64,000 nucleotides of DNA from JAJTFW01 sp046330075 (lineage in GTDB: Bacteria > Bacteroidota > Bacteroidia > AKYH767-A > OLB10): contig JAXLTL010000001.1 of assembly GCA_046330075.1 (NCBI GenBank), positions 1,240,001 to 1,304,000 of the forward strand, given 5' to 3'. Below are positions 8,272 to 17,806 of this stretch, piece after piece. Both the position numbers and the translations under genes were made by a program. A model generated the notes under the pieces. It was not told the origin of the DNA, ran no database searches, and saw nothing but the letters and a program-made list of their open reading frames with translations. The first letter of the stretch is position 1; each line of letters begins with the position of its first letter.

Positions 8272-10413
8272 ATGAGAAAGATTTTTGTATTCCTGTTCGC
8301 CCTGATCTCACTCTCGGCAGAAGCGCAACAGACCCGCCTCAGTTTCAGACTGCAGCAGCTGTTACTCGACGAGACCAAACAGCAGCAACAGCTATCCGTC
8401 TTCATCAAAGGCGATATTCCTTATCTCAAAGAAGAAATTGCCCGTCTTGGAGGAACCATCAAATTCAGCACTGGGAATATCTGTTCCGCCTATCTGACGG
8501 TACAGCAAGTTGGAATGCTCTCCGGAAATCCGCATGTTCAACGAATGGAAGAAGGTCATGTTAAGCTCGAACAGCTCAACGACAAGATGCTGATTAACAA
8601 TAAAATAAACCTTGTACAGGCTGGTAATTCCCCGCTGACACAAGGTTATGACGGAAAGGATGTTATTGTAGGTATGATTGATACCGGAATTGATTTCACC
8701 CATCCTGATTTCAAAGATAGTCTCGGGCAAACCCGTATTCTCTGGATATGGGATCATCTCCTCTCCGCCAATGGAAATACGCCTCAACCTTATGGTTACG
8801 GGCAACAATTTTCAAAGGCCAATATTGATGCCGGTGGTGCAACCGCTCACGTAGACGCTACTGCTCACGGCACCCATGTTTCCGGAATTGCTACTGCCAA
8901 CGGCGACAGCCTGCCGGCTTTTAAGGGAGCCGCTCCGAAAGCGGACATCATTGCTGTATCACTTGACTTTAATCAAAACGAGGACTCCTGGCTCAGTTCC
9001 GTTGCAGATGGCGTCGACTATATCTTCAGAAAAGCCGACTCACTTGGGAAACCCTGTGTTATCAATATCAGTGCGGGCACATATTTAGGATCGCATGACG
9101 GAAAAGATCTGCAGGCGCAAACGATCGACAATCTGATCACTTCTAAAAACGGAAGAATGGTCGTTGCTGCGGCAGGAAACACCGGCAACTATGCCATGCA
9201 TGTGCGTCACACACTGGCAAATGACACAGCGTTTACCTGGTTCAAACCAACCGGAACCAACCCCGTGTATATAGAATTCTGGGCCGACACTGCTGATCTG
9301 AACAATGTGCAGTTTTGCATGGGTGCCGACAAAATAACACCGGCATTTGAAGACCGCGGGCAACTAAACTGGACAACCATTCAATCGAAAATAGGTATCA
9401 TCGGTCACGACACGTTGCGGAGTCAGTCAGGCAACCGGCTTGCCATACTTCAAACATACGGTCAGCTGATCGGCGATCGCTACAGTATGATTTACTACGT
9501 GATCCCAGACTCCACGACCTACAATTTCAGGCTGATGTCAAAAGGCTCCGGACAACTCGATTGCTGGAGTTTCGACATGGTCAACTACGGCCTGCCTGCT
9601 CCCACTGCCTATCCGAATATCAGCTATTACGCACTTCCGGATTACGAACAAAACATCTGCACTTCGTTTCAATGCAGCGATGTAGTTATCTGTGTTGGAC
9701 AATATGTCAACAGAAACAACTATATCGATGTAAACGGAAATCTCCAGACATTTACCATCACAGAAGGAAACATTGCTGTTAGCTCCAGCCGAGGTCCGAC
9801 TCGCGATGGGAGAACGAAACCGGACATCACGTCCACAGGAGAAATGACTTTATCAGCCTGCAAGCTCAGCAGTGCCGCCTGGTTTCTTGTCAATCAGCCA
9901 TACAAACTGGCGCAAGGTGGAATTCATATCCGAGACGGAGGCACCTCCTCTGCTGCACCTGCAGTAGCAGGCGGCATTGCATTGTATCTTCAATCCAACC
10001 CAACCGCCACCTGGCAAGACATCCGCAACCGCGTATTATACTGTTCCGCAAAAGACAATTTCACCGGCAACAATCTTCCGGACAACACATACGGGCACGG
10101 GAAATTTGATGCATTTGCCATGATGACCGGTTGTGCAGCTCTTGGAATACAAGAAACCGGAACAGGATCATTAACGCTCTATCCGAATCCGGCAGGAGAA
10201 ATCCTAACGGTGAGCCTTGACGAAAAATTCGCAAAAGGAGCAGAGATAACGATTACCAATGTTACCGGACAAGTCCTGTTGACCGAACAGATTAAAGACC
10301 CTCATACCAGCTTCAGGTTCGACACCAGTCTATTACCGGAAGGCATGTACTTTGTTACGCTGACCGCCAACAATCAGCCATCTTACAGCGGGCGATTTAT
10401 TGTACATCATTAA
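8272..10413 (+). CDS. Subtilisin-family (S8) serine protease with T9SS sorting domain
   Basis: This 713-aa protein has a signal peptide (residues 1-19, MRKIFVFLFALISLSAEAQ), a propeptide-like segment, and an S8 catalytic domain with Asp137 (VGMIDTGIDFTHPDF), His199 (AHGTHVSG) and Ser559 (GGTSSAAPAVAGG). A roughly 150-residue insertion between the oxyanion region AAAGNTG and the Ser motif is beta-rich. The C-terminus, from LYPNPAGE to the end, is a type A T9SS sorting domain (YPNP start, TNVTGQVL middle, LPEGMYFVTL near the end), so the enzyme is predicted to be exported through the outer membrane and attached or released after cleavage. The gene stands alone between the ettA promoter and a terminator. 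Its substrate is unknown. Confidence 0.93.
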   Translation: MRKIFVFLFALISLSAEAQQTRLSFRLQQLLLDETKQQQQLSVFIKGDIPYLKEEIARLGGTIKFSTGNICSAYLTVQQVGMLSGNPHVQRMEEGHVKLEQLNDKMLINNKINLVQAGNSPLTQGYDGKDVIVGMIDTGIDFTHPDFKDSLGQTRILWIWDHLLSANGNTPQPYGYGQQFSKANIDAGGATAHVDATAHGTHVSGIATANGDSLPAFKGAAPKADIIAVSLDFNQNEDSWLSSVADGVDYIFRKADSLGKPCVINISAGTYLGSHDGKDLQAQTIDNLITSKNGRMVVAAAGNTGNYAMHVRHTLANDTAFTWFKPTGTNPVYIEFWADTADLNNVQFCMGADKITPAFEDRGQLNWTTIQSKIGIIGHDTLRSQSGNRLAILQTYGQLIGDRYSMIYYVIPDSTTYNFRLMSKGSGQLDCWSFDMVNYGLPAPTAYPNISYYALPDYEQNICTSFQCSDVVICVGQYVNRNNYIDVNGNLQTFTITEGNIAVSSSRGPTRDGRTKPDITSTGEMTLSACKLSSAAWFLVNQPYKLAQGGIHIRDGGTSSAAPAVAGGIALYLQSNPTATWQDIRNRVLYCSAKDNFTGNNLPDNTYGHGKFDAFAMMTGCAALGIQETGTGSLTLYPNPAGEILTVSLDEKFAKGAEITITNVTGQVLLTEQIKDPHTSFRFDTSLLPEGMYFVTLTANNQPSYSGRFIVHH

Positions 10414-10436
10414 TTACACGATACTACGAAAAAAGG

Positions 10437-10462
10437 GCCGGATTTAAACATCCGGCTTTTTT
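10437..10462 (+). terminator. Rho-independent terminator after the S8 protease gene
   Basis: The stem GCCGGAT/ATCCGGC (10437-10443 with 10450-10456) has a 6-nt loop and is followed by six T. It lies 24 bp after the protease stop codon. Confidence 0.85.
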
Positions 10463-10506
10463 ATTCATACCGGATTGACCCACCGCATAGATAAAGTTCA
10501 ATTCCC

Positions 10507-10514
10507 TATTTTTG
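10507..10514 (+). promoter_or_regulatory. -7 promoter element placed for a leaderless UbiA-type transcript
   Basis: TATTTTTG matches TAnnTTTG exactly and ends 4 bp before the GTG start at 10519. With the usual distance from this element to the start of transcription, the mRNA would begin at or next to the start codon. I find no convincing -33 TTG at the usual spacing. Confidence 0.45.
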
Positions 10515-10518
10515 CAAC

Positions 10519-11379
10519 GTGTTCAAATCGCTCAACAACTATCTCTCTCTCGTAAAATTCTCGCATACGGTATTTGCGCTGCCATTTGCGATGATTGGTT
10601 TTTTTCTGGCGATACATGAAAATCCGGAAGCATTAACCTTGAGTCTGGGTATTAAAGTACTGCTCTGCATGATCTTTGCCCGCAGCAGTGCGATGGCCTT
10701 CAACCGCTGGGCTGACAGGGAGATAGACGCAAAAAATCCACGCACCATCATCCGGGAAATTCCGGCCGGCATCATCACCGCCAATTCAGCACTTTGGTTT
10801 ACACTTATCAATTGCGGATGTTTTATTGCCACCACCTGGTTCATCAATCCGATTTGTTTTTATCTCTCCTTCGTTGCCTTGCTGGTCATGCTTGGCTACT
10901 CCTATGCCAAGCGGTTCACCGCGTTTTGCCATCTCATTCTGGGCTTGGGACTCTCGCTCGCCCCGATCGGCGCGTGGCTGGCTGTAACGGGAAAATTCGC
11001 GCTGCTACCCCTCTTATTTTCAGGAGCAGTACTCTGCTGGGTAAGCGGATTTGATATTATCTATGCACTGCAGGACGAAAAATTCGACAAGGAACATCAG
11101 CTACATTCGATTCCCGCCTATTTCGGAGGAAAAAACGCTCTAAGCATCTCCAGAAATCTACACATAGCATCTTCTATTTTCATTCTCGCCGCCGGGATTA
11201 CAGGCAATTTCGGATGGATCTATTTCGCCGGCTGGATCTTCTTTACCACCCTGCTCATCTATCAACACCGGTTGGTAAAGCCGGAAGACCTTAGCAAAGT
11301 GAACCTGGCCTTTTTCACCACCAACGGAATCGCCAGTATTGTATTTGCTGTTTTCACCCTTTCTGACCTTTACTTCTGA
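10519..11379 (+). CDS. UbiA-family aromatic prenyltransferase
   Basis: This 286-aa integral membrane protein with about eight or nine hydrophobic helices belongs to the UbiA superfamily. The two Asp-rich motifs that bind Mg2+-diphosphate are NRWADREID (about residues 61-69) and DIIYALQDEKFD (about residues 179-190). UbiA members transfer a polyprenyl chain to an aromatic ring in quinone biosynthesis; in Bacteroidota, which make menaquinone, the UbiA-like enzyme of this length is commonly the MqnP-type prenyltransferase of the futalosine pathway, but MenA or a 4-hydroxybenzoate enzyme cannot be excluded from sequence alone. The start is GTG; no in-frame ATG lies upstream and the -7 element sits directly before it. 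Confidence 0.88.
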   Translation: MFKSLNNYLSLVKFSHTVFALPFAMIGFFLAIHENPEALTLSLGIKVLLCMIFARSSAMAFNRWADREIDAKNPRTIIREIPAGIITANSALWFTLINCGCFIATTWFINPICFYLSFVALLVMLGYSYAKRFTAFCHLILGLGLSLAPIGAWLAVTGKFALLPLLFSGAVLCWVSGFDIIYALQDEKFDKEHQLHSIPAYFGGKNALSISRNLHIASSIFILAAGITGNFGWIYFAGWIFFTTLLIYQHRLVKPEDLSKVNLAFFTTNGIASIVFAVFTLSDLYF

Positions 11380-11497
11380 AAATAACTACGGAACACCCTC
11401 CGGATTCCCCCTCGATTTTCTTCACACAACTCTGATAATCAGCATTCAAAACAATTCACAACCTCAACATTCGGGTTCTTCGCATTGCCTTGTTTTG

Positions 11498-11505
11498 TAA
11501 CTTTG
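11498..11505 (+). promoter_or_regulatory. -7 promoter element upstream of the E1 dehydrogenase gene
   Basis: TAACTTTG matches TAnnTTTG and lies 24 bp before the ATG at 11530. A -33 TTG at the usual spacing is not obvious. Confidence 0.4.
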
Positions 11506-11529
11506 TACAATACACATTAGCGGGTAGGT

Positions 11530-13959
11530 ATGGAAAGATCAGATCAACACACCGGTATTGCCACCAAAGACTTGTCATTCAACGACTTCAAAAACATTGT
11601 TCTGGAAGATTTCAGGATTGTAAATGAAAGTCGCCAGGCCAGTCTGATTGGTCGGAAGGAGGTATTAACAGGAAAAGCAAAATTTGGCATTTTCGGTGAT
11701 GGAAAAGAGTTAGCGCAAATTGCAATGGCAAAAGTATTTCAAAACGGAGATTTTCGTTCAGGATACTATCGTGACCAGACTTTCATGTTTGCATCAGACC
11801 TGCTTACTGTTCAGGAGTTTTTTGCACAGTTGTATGCACATCCCGATGTTGCAGCCGACCCTAGTTCAGCGGGACGATGCATGAACGGCCACTACGCTAC
11901 GCGGTTATTGAACGAAGACGGCAGCTGGAAAAATCTGACACAGCGTAAAAATTCATCGGCTGATATTTCGCCCACGGCGGGACAGATGCCGCGACTGCTC
12001 GGACTGGCCCTTGCATCCAAACTCTATCGTTCATCACCTGAACTTTCATCAAAGATGAGCGGATTCACGGTCAATGGTAACGAAGTAGCTTTCGGCACTA
12101 TCGGCGACGCCTCTACGTCAGAAGGATTATTTTTTGAAACAATCAACGCGGCCGGTGTACTTCAGGTACCAATGGCCATCAGTGTTTGGGATGACGGATA
12201 CGGCATCAGTGTCCCTGCCAGATACCAAACCACCAAGCAAAGTATATCGGAAGTACTGAAAGGCTTTGAACGTACCGATGAGAAGCCAGGCTATGTAATT
12301 CTGACTGCCAAAGCCTGGGATTATGCCGGGCTGATCGATACTTATGAAAAGGGAATTGCCATTTGCCGGAATGAGCACATTCCGGTACTTTTTCACATTC
12401 AGGAAGTCACGCAACCGCAAGGTCATTCTACCAGCGGATCCCATGAGCGCTATAAATCGAAAGAACGACTGGCCTGGGAAGAAGAATATGATTGTATCCG
12501 GAAGTTCAGAGAGTGGATTATCAATTCAGCTATTGCAACTGCTGAAGAGTTGGACCAGATTGAAAAAGATGCCAGAAAATCTGCCAATGATTCAAAGAAG
12601 GCGGCATGGGATCATCATATCAATGCTGTAAAAGCCGAAGTCACACAGGCAACTGCATTAATGGATGCACTGGCTCTGTCCAGCAGTAACAGAACCTTTA
12701 TTGATCTGACCACAACACGTCTCCGCGAAATTTCAGAACCAGAAAGGAAAGACATCAATGTAGCAGTGAAGAAAGCATTGCGGTATGTGCGTGAAGAAGA
12801 CAGCGCAGAACGGGATCGTCTTATTCAATGGCTGCGCAATTTCGATCAGCTGAATGCGGAACGATATGACTCCCACCAATACAGCCAGAGCCGGTGGAGT
12901 ATAAAAAACATACAGCCTGAACCCGCCCGATTCGATGCAAATGCACAGATGATGGATGGTCGCGAGGTTTTACAGGCACACTGGGACATTCAGCTCTCCC
13001 GCCGTCCGGAACTGGTAATTTTCGGAGAAGACGTAGGTAATATTGGAGGCGTAAACCAAACCTACGCAGGACTTCAGTCTAAGTTTGGTGAAAACCGGGT
13101 ATTTGACACCGGTATCCGTGAAGCAACAATTATCGGGCAAGGGATTGGCATGGCACTTCGGGGAATGCGCCCGGTTGCTGAAATTCAATACCTGGATTAT
13201 CTGGCCTATGCGATACAGGTGCTGACTGACGATCTGGCCTGCTTACAATACCGTACGAAAGGAGGTCAAAAAGCGCCGCTTATCATCAGTACACGCGGTC
13301 ATCGCCTTGAAGGGGTATGGCACTCCGGCTCGCCCATGCAGTTTATCCTGGGGGCCCTGCGAGGCCTGCACATTCTGGTTCCCCGTAACATGACTCAGGC
13401 TGCCGGTATGTACAATACGCTCCTGGCGAGCGACGAACCAGCTCTCGTCATCGAGCCCCTGAACGGATACCGCATCAAAGAGAAAATGCCTTCCAATCTG
13501 GCGGAATTCAGCATTCAGTTGGGCATGGCTGAAGTACTTCAACAAGGAACGGATGTAACACTGGTCACGTACGGATCCTGTATCCGAATTGCTGAAGAAG
13601 CTATTCGTGCTTTGACCGAAACCGGCATCAGCGTTGAACTGATCGATGTACAAAGCCTGCTTCCATTCGACCTTGACCATACCATTACCCGATCACTCTC
13701 AAAAACCAACAGAGTGCTGTTTCTGGATGAAGATGTGCCAGGAGGTGCAACAGCCTATATGATGCAACAGGTGATGGAGATACAAGGCGGATTCAGACAC
13801 CTCGATGCCGAACCACGCACACTCACCGCAAAAGAACATCGTCCGGCGTATGGCTCTGACGGAGATTATTATTCCAAACCCTCTGCCGAAGAAGTATTCG
13901 ACGTCATTTATGAAATGATGCACCAGAGCGATCCCCTCCAGTTTCCATCCATATACTAA
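11530..13959 (+). CDS. Fused alpha/beta E1 subunit of a 2-oxoacid (branched-chain or pyruvate-type) dehydrogenase
   Basis: This 809-aa protein is a thiamine-diphosphate enzyme in which alpha and beta E1 subunits are joined. The alpha part (about residues 20-430) contains the TPP motif that starts with GDASTSEG and ends with WDDGYGIS. The beta part (about residues 475-800) contains VIFGEDVGNIGGVNQTY, IREATIIGQGIGMALRG and, near the end, VLFLDEDVPGGATAYM. E1 decarboxylates the 2-oxoacid and passes the acyl group to lipoyl E2. Fusion of the two E1 chains is common in Bacteroidota, where such proteins are usually annotated as 2-oxoisovalerate dehydrogenase. E2 and E3 are not nearby. The substrate is not decided by what I can see. 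Confidence 0.9.
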   Translation: MERSDQHTGIATKDLSFNDFKNIVLEDFRIVNESRQASLIGRKEVLTGKAKFGIFGDGKELAQIAMAKVFQNGDFRSGYYRDQTFMFASDLLTVQEFFAQLYAHPDVAADPSSAGRCMNGHYATRLLNEDGSWKNLTQRKNSSADISPTAGQMPRLLGLALASKLYRSSPELSSKMSGFTVNGNEVAFGTIGDASTSEGLFFETINAAGVLQVPMAISVWDDGYGISVPARYQTTKQSISEVLKGFERTDEKPGYVILTAKAWDYAGLIDTYEKGIAICRNEHIPVLFHIQEVTQPQGHSTSGSHERYKSKERLAWEEEYDCIRKFREWIINSAIATAEELDQIEKDARKSANDSKKAAWDHHINAVKAEVTQATALMDALALSSSNRTFIDLTTTRLREISEPERKDINVAVKKALRYVREEDSAERDRLIQWLRNFDQLNAERYDSHQYSQSRWSIKNIQPEPARFDANAQMMDGREVLQAHWDIQLSRRPELVIFGEDVGNIGGVNQTYAGLQSKFGENRVFDTGIREATIIGQGIGMALRGMRPVAEIQYLDYLAYAIQVLTDDLACLQYRTKGGQKAPLIISTRGHRLEGVWHSGSPMQFILGALRGLHILVPRNMTQAAGMYNTLLASDEPALVIEPLNGYRIKEKMPSNLAEFSIQLGMAEVLQQGTDVTLVTYGSCIRIAEEAIRALTETGISVELIDVQSLLPFDLDHTITRSLSKTNRVLFLDEDVPGGATAYMMQQVMEIQGGFRHLDAEPRTLTAKEHRPAYGSDGDYYSKPSAEEVFDVIYEMMHQSDPLQFPSIY

Positions 13960-13978
13960 CGGCCACGGATTAACGCAA

Positions 13979-14797
13979 ATGGCTTTTATTAAATACACTG
14001 AATCCACCTCTTCGTATGATCATCTGGAGTCGATGCCCTTACAAGAGGTACTGAAAGGCATCAACCGCGAAGACCAGAAGGTTGCTCTGGCGGTAGAGAA
14101 AGCAATTCCACAGATTGAAGCACTGGTTGCTGCTGTTTTGCCACGTATGAAAAACGGGGGCCGGCTTTTTTACATTGGAGCAGGCACCAGTGGCCGTTTG
14201 GGCATCGTGGATGCATCCGAATGTCCTCCAACCTTTGGCGTACCTCACGGACTGGTGATCGGACTGATTGCCGGTGGTGATGCGGCCATCCGGAAAGCGG
14301 TAGAGTTTGCAGAGGACAGCAAACAGCAAGGTTGGGAAGATCTGAACGAACACCTGATTGGCGAAAACGACACTGTGATTGGCATTGCGGCATCCGGCAC
14401 GACGCCCTACGTAATCGGTGCACTTGAAAACTGCAATCAAAGAAATATCCTCACCGGATCCATCACCTGTAATCCTGAAAGTCCAGTCAGCAAGGCTGCA
14501 AAATATCCCATAGAAATCATCACGGGTCCGGAGTTCGTAACCGGCAGCACCCGTATGAAAGCCGGCACCGCCCAAAAACTCGTACTGAATATGATTTCCA
14601 CGTCATTAATGATTGGACTTGGACGTGTAAAAGGCAACCGGATGGTAGATATGCAACTCAGCAATAACAAACTTATTGATCGTGGCACACGAATGGTGAT
14701 GGAAGCCACAGGACTCGATGAAAAGACAGCCGGGGAATATTTACTGAAGTATGGCAGTGTAAGAAAGGCTGTGGAAGCCAGTCAGGATATTAAATAA
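13979..14797 (+). CDS. murQ: N-acetylmuramic acid 6-phosphate etherase
   Basis: This 272-aa SIS-domain enzyme splits the lactyl ether of MurNAc-6-phosphate to GlcNAc-6-phosphate and D-lactate in peptidoglycan recycling. Family signatures are FYIGAGTSGRLGIVDASECPP (residues about 62-82 region, sugar-phosphate binding loop; catalytic Glu in ASECPPTFG) and GPEFVTGSTRMKAGTAQK. It is slightly shorter than E. coli MurQ (298 aa) at the C-terminus. It begins 19 bp after the E1 gene, so the two may be co-transcribed, although no functional link is evident. Confidence 0.95.
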   Translation: MAFIKYTESTSSYDHLESMPLQEVLKGINREDQKVALAVEKAIPQIEALVAAVLPRMKNGGRLFYIGAGTSGRLGIVDASECPPTFGVPHGLVIGLIAGGDAAIRKAVEFAEDSKQQGWEDLNEHLIGENDTVIGIAASGTTPYVIGALENCNQRNILTGSITCNPESPVSKAAKYPIEIITGPEFVTGSTRMKAGTAQKLVLNMISTSLMIGLGRVKGNRMVDMQLSNNKLIDRGTRMVMEATGLDEKTAGEYLLKYGSVRKAVEASQDIK

Positions 14798-14887
14798 TAT
14801 CTTTCCCGCTGATTTTCTGTTTGTATTTTTATTTCCGGCAACCCTGAAAGCCGATATTTCGTAATTAATTTCGCAGAAGCGAACCGT

Positions 14888-15454
14888 ATGCAGGACATCG
14901 AACCATATTATTCCTGGCGCCATCTCTACATTTCTGCAGAAGATGAGCTATCTCCCTTTTATGGGCGCGAATACAGTGAGTTTGAATATTCCAATACTGT
15001 TTATAATTACTACATCCATCCGCAATGGGATGAATTCGGTTCAAACACCCTGTACATGAAAACCCTGTTCGCAGATTATGATCAGGGGTTTGCTATTCTG
15101 GAGTTCATCGGTGAATGGAATGATGCGATTAATAATGACATCATGATTTTAAAGCGGGATGTTGCGGATGAAATGATAGCAAACGGCATCAACAAATTCA
15201 TTCTCATCGGAGAAAACGTGCTGAATTTTCACGCATCTGACGACTGTTATTACCAGGAATGGTTTGACGATACTGAAGACGGCTGGGTTGTAGCCATCAA
15301 CTTCAGGGAACATGTCTTACAGGAGTTTATCAGAAGCGGAATTGATTATTATGTGGTATTTGGGGGAGAATTAGATGATTTGCGCTGGAGAATGTATCAG
15401 CCACAACAATTGTTTGAAAAAATAAACATGGTCATTAGTCATAGATTGGCCTGA
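14888..15454 (+). CDS. Conserved-looking acidic protein of unknown function
   Basis: This 188-aa protein is soluble, very acidic and rich in Tyr, Trp and Phe (for example EPYYSWRHLYISAEDELSPF at the N-terminus). There is no signal peptide or membrane segment. The alternation of strands and helices, with IMILKRDVADEMIANGINKFILIGEN in the middle and a hydrophobic strand YYVVFGGELDDLRWRMYQ near the end, suggests a compact alpha/beta domain. I do not recognise the family. It stands between murQ and the rlpA-like gene, both connected with peptidoglycan, but this neighbourhood alone is weak evidence for a role. Confidence 0.75.
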   Translation: MQDIEPYYSWRHLYISAEDELSPFYGREYSEFEYSNTVYNYYIHPQWDEFGSNTLYMKTLFADYDQGFAILEFIGEWNDAINNDIMILKRDVADEMIANGINKFILIGENVLNFHASDDCYYQEWFDDTEDGWVVAINFREHVLQEFIRSGIDYYVVFGGELDDLRWRMYQPQQLFEKINMVISHRLA

Positions 15455-15498
15455 ATTTCTTCATTTCCTGTCAACGATTTATTATTTTTACAAAACCG

Positions 15499-16182
15499 AT
15501 GAGGAGTAGTTTTCTACATATCATCCAGATTTCCCTTATCTGCCTCTTTTTTATCTGCGCAGAACCGGGGAAGAAAGGCAGTTCCGTACAGGGCAAAGCT
15601 TCATACTACGGTCGTGAATTTGAAGGACGTAAAACAGCCTCCGGCGAAATCTTCCGGAATTCAGACTTTACCTGTGCGCACCGGACACTCGATTTCAACA
15701 CCCTACTCCGGGTCACCAATCTGAAAAATAATTTATCGATTACAGTGCGGGTCAATGACAGGGGGCCATTCGTACGAACAAGAATCATTGACTTATCAGA
15801 AGCAGCAGCACGACGAATCGGCAGTTATCAGCATGGTTTGGCTTCCGTGAAAATTGAACCCATGGACCTTATTCAAAAAAACCATGAGATCGACAGTTTA
15901 TTTACCTGTGAAGATGTACTGGACTGCCTCGGAAATCCTGACCGCCTGAAAGGCTACTCCCTATCACTCTGGCGAACGAGTGATATCCTGCACATGTTGT
16001 ATGTCGCCAATGAACTCTATCTTCATGATGACATCTCCAAAGTTTATATTGTAGGTATTGGTGTTAATGAAACCCGGATGTACCATCTTGTTGTATCCGG
16101 TTTTTCGTCGAAAGAAAAAGCTATTTCCGGCAAAGACTATTTTGAGCGTAAGGGCTTCATGAAAGTAAAGTTACTTCAATAG
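15499..16182 (+). CDS. RlpA-like septal/peptidoglycan lytic protein with SPOR-like C-terminus
   Basis: This 227-aa exported protein has an N-terminal hydrophobic segment (about residues 5-22) followed by a double-psi beta-barrel RlpA domain (about residues 30-115). The RlpA hallmarks are GKASYYGREFEGRKTASGE, NTLLRVTNLKN and VRVNDRGPFVRTRIIDLSEAAA; Asp in NDRGP is the catalytic acid of lytic transglycosylases in this family. The C-terminal 60 residues end in VVSGFSSKEKAISGKDYFERKG, which resembles a SPOR peptidoglycan-binding domain. A function in cell separation or wall remodelling is likely. No clear lipobox is seen (FFICA), so a cleaved signal peptide or anchor is undecided. It ends convergently with the Nudix gene, overlapping it by 7 bp. 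Confidence 0.88.
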   Translation: MRSSFLHIIQISLICLFFICAEPGKKGSSVQGKASYYGREFEGRKTASGEIFRNSDFTCAHRTLDFNTLLRVTNLKNNLSITVRVNDRGPFVRTRIIDLSEAAARRIGSYQHGLASVKIEPMDLIQKNHEIDSLFTCEDVLDCLGNPDRLKGYSLSLWRTSDILHMLYVANELYLHDDISKVYIVGIGVNETRMYHLVVSGFSSKEKAISGKDYFERKGFMKVKLLQ

Positions 16183-16646
16183 CCCCTAACCTTTCTCCGC
16201 ACATTAAGAAATGCTTCAAATGCCTGCTGATCCGCCGGAAAAGTAAAATCATGGGCATTCACTTCTTCGGGACTGACCCATTTAAACTGTTCTTCTCCGT
16301 TTCGTGATGGCAACAAATATGAATCTCTGTATTTAACGACTGCTTCATCATTGGCCTCTACCAGGTAATAAATCCCCAGTACCTGATGATCTGGATTGAA
16401 AGCTGACTGTATAAACACACGTGTAGTATGCAGCAAATCCCCCACCGGCAGTAACAGATTTAACTCTTCCTGCATCTCCCTGTAAAGACATTCAGCAGGA
16501 CCTTCGCCGAATTCGAGCCCGCCACCGGGAAATTTCCGCATGAACGTATCAAAATGAAACTCTTCTGCAACGAGCACCTCATTCCAATGATGGTGGATGA
16601 GCCCGTACACCCGAACAACAAACCGCTTTCCCTGCATATAACTCAA
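16176..16646 (-). CDS. Nudix hydrolase
   Basis: This 156-aa protein contains a full Nudix box: the Gly, then Glu after five residues, and REMQEEL, seen in GGGLEFGEGPAECLYREMQE. Nudix enzymes cut nucleoside diphosphates linked to another group; the sequence does not fix the substrate. The strands RFVVRVYGLIHHHWNEVLVAEE before the box and YYLVEANDEAVVKYRDSYLLP after it are consistent with a single small housekeeping domain of the ADP-sugar or NTP pyrophosphohydrolase type. It is tail-to-tail with the RlpA gene with a 7-bp overlap of coding ends. Confidence 0.9.
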   Translation of the reverse strand: MSYMQGKRFVVRVYGLIHHHWNEVLVAEEFHFDTFMRKFPGGGLEFGEGPAECLYREMQEELNLLLPVGDLLHTTRVFIQSAFNPDHQVLGIYYLVEANDEAVVKYRDSYLLPSRNGEEQFKWVSPEEVNAHDFTFPADQQAFEAFLNVRRKVRGY

Positions 16647-16878
16647 TTTTCTTACATCACAATTTTATTGAAAAAGATCTGAAACCGGCAAGAATCAGCA
16701 CTGTTTTTCAGTAAAAGGCCGGACTTCCAATATTAATTCCATTTGAAAAGCTGAAAATCTTACATTTTACAAAGCTGGAACCACCCAGTCAGGCAGTCCG
16801 TATAAAAATGTAAAGAACGGCCAAAAAAGAAAAAGCAGAACGCCGGATCAAGTGTAAATTTCGATTAAACCCAAAGAG

Positions 16879-17754
16879 ATGAAAAAATTAATGATTCTGT
16901 TGAGCATGGCGGTGGTCATGGTCTCGTGCAGCAAGGACGAAGGAACAGATACCCCTGCCGCAAATAACAATACCGGAACTGGAACTGTGCCGACCACATT
17001 CACACAGAAAGTGCTGATGGAAATATTCACCGGTGCCGGTCAATCACAAAGTACTGATGGATTTGCGAAGCTTGACAATATTCTTTCAGCCAATGCAGCA
17101 AAAGCCATTCCTGTTCATATCCATTTCAGTGATGGAATGGAAATCGCACAGTATACCTCTCTCAGTACAGCTTTCAGCAATGGAAATCCGATGACAATAC
17201 CCTCTGCGATGATCAACCGCATTCCATCGTTAAATTATGTCATCATGAACCGTACACAATGGCAGTCTAACTTTGATGTAAACAAGGTTAAAACTGCGAA
17301 ATGCGGTCTGGCTATCGAAACTTCCGTTAACGGAACAGATGCAACGATAATCGTTCACTCCGGTTTTAATCAAGCCCTGAGCGGAAACTATACTTTAACG
17401 GTATACCTGCTGGAAGATGAAGTATCCGGAACCGGCAACATGTATGATCAGCGCAATGCCTATAATACAACAGGCGGCCACCCCTATTATGGTTTAGGCG
17501 ATCCAATAATCGGCTATAAGCATGAAGAAACATTGCGAAAAGTGATTACTGCCCCGCTGGGTGATGCAATCAGCAGCTCAGCTCTTGTAAGCGGAGGAAA
17601 AGAAATCAAGACCTATACCACCAATATATCAGGATACAACCCTAACAATCTGTATGTAGTTGCCTTCATTACCAAAACCGGAACCAGTGCAACGACCTAT
17701 GAAGTCATGAATGCCCAACACGTAAAACTGGGAAGCACACAATCGTGGGATTAG
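16879..17754 (+). CDS. Omp28-like surface lipoprotein, lacking the CxxC motif (paralog 1)
   Basis: This 291-aa protein has a lipoprotein signal peptide with the modified Cys at residue 17 (MVSCSKDEG). The residues after Cys, S-K-D-E, fit the Bacteroidota lipoprotein export signal that sends lipoproteins to the cell surface. After a Thr/Asn/Gly-rich spacer, FTQKVLMEIFTGAGQSQSTDG corresponds to the start of the Omp28-related/thioredoxin-like domain, where family members normally have EEFTGxxCxxC; both Cys are absent here. The second half (about residues 150-291) is beta-rich with YTLTVYLLEDEV and a conserved stretch around HPYYGLGDPIIGYKHEETLRK shared with the next gene. The function is unknown. 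Paralog 2 follows after a terminator. Confidence 0.85.
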   Translation: MKKLMILLSMAVVMVSCSKDEGTDTPAANNNTGTGTVPTTFTQKVLMEIFTGAGQSQSTDGFAKLDNILSANAAKAIPVHIHFSDGMEIAQYTSLSTAFSNGNPMTIPSAMINRIPSLNYVIMNRTQWQSNFDVNKVKTAKCGLAIETSVNGTDATIIVHSGFNQALSGNYTLTVYLLEDEVSGTGNMYDQRNAYNTTGGHPYYGLGDPIIGYKHEETLRKVITAPLGDAISSSALVSGGKEIKTYTTNISGYNPNNLYVVAFITKTGTSATTYEVMNAQHVKLGSTQSWD

Positions 17755-17773
17755 TATTTAACAAAACAAACAG

Positions 17774-17806
17774 CAAGAGCCGGTGAAAACCGGCTCTTGT
17801 TGTTTT
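17774..17806 (+). terminator. Strong rho-independent terminator between the two Omp28-like genes
   Basis: An 11-bp perfect stem CAAGAGCCGGT/ACCGGCTCTTG with GAAA tetraloop (17774-17799) is followed by TTGTTTT. It separates the two paralogs into independent transcripts. Confidence 0.88.
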
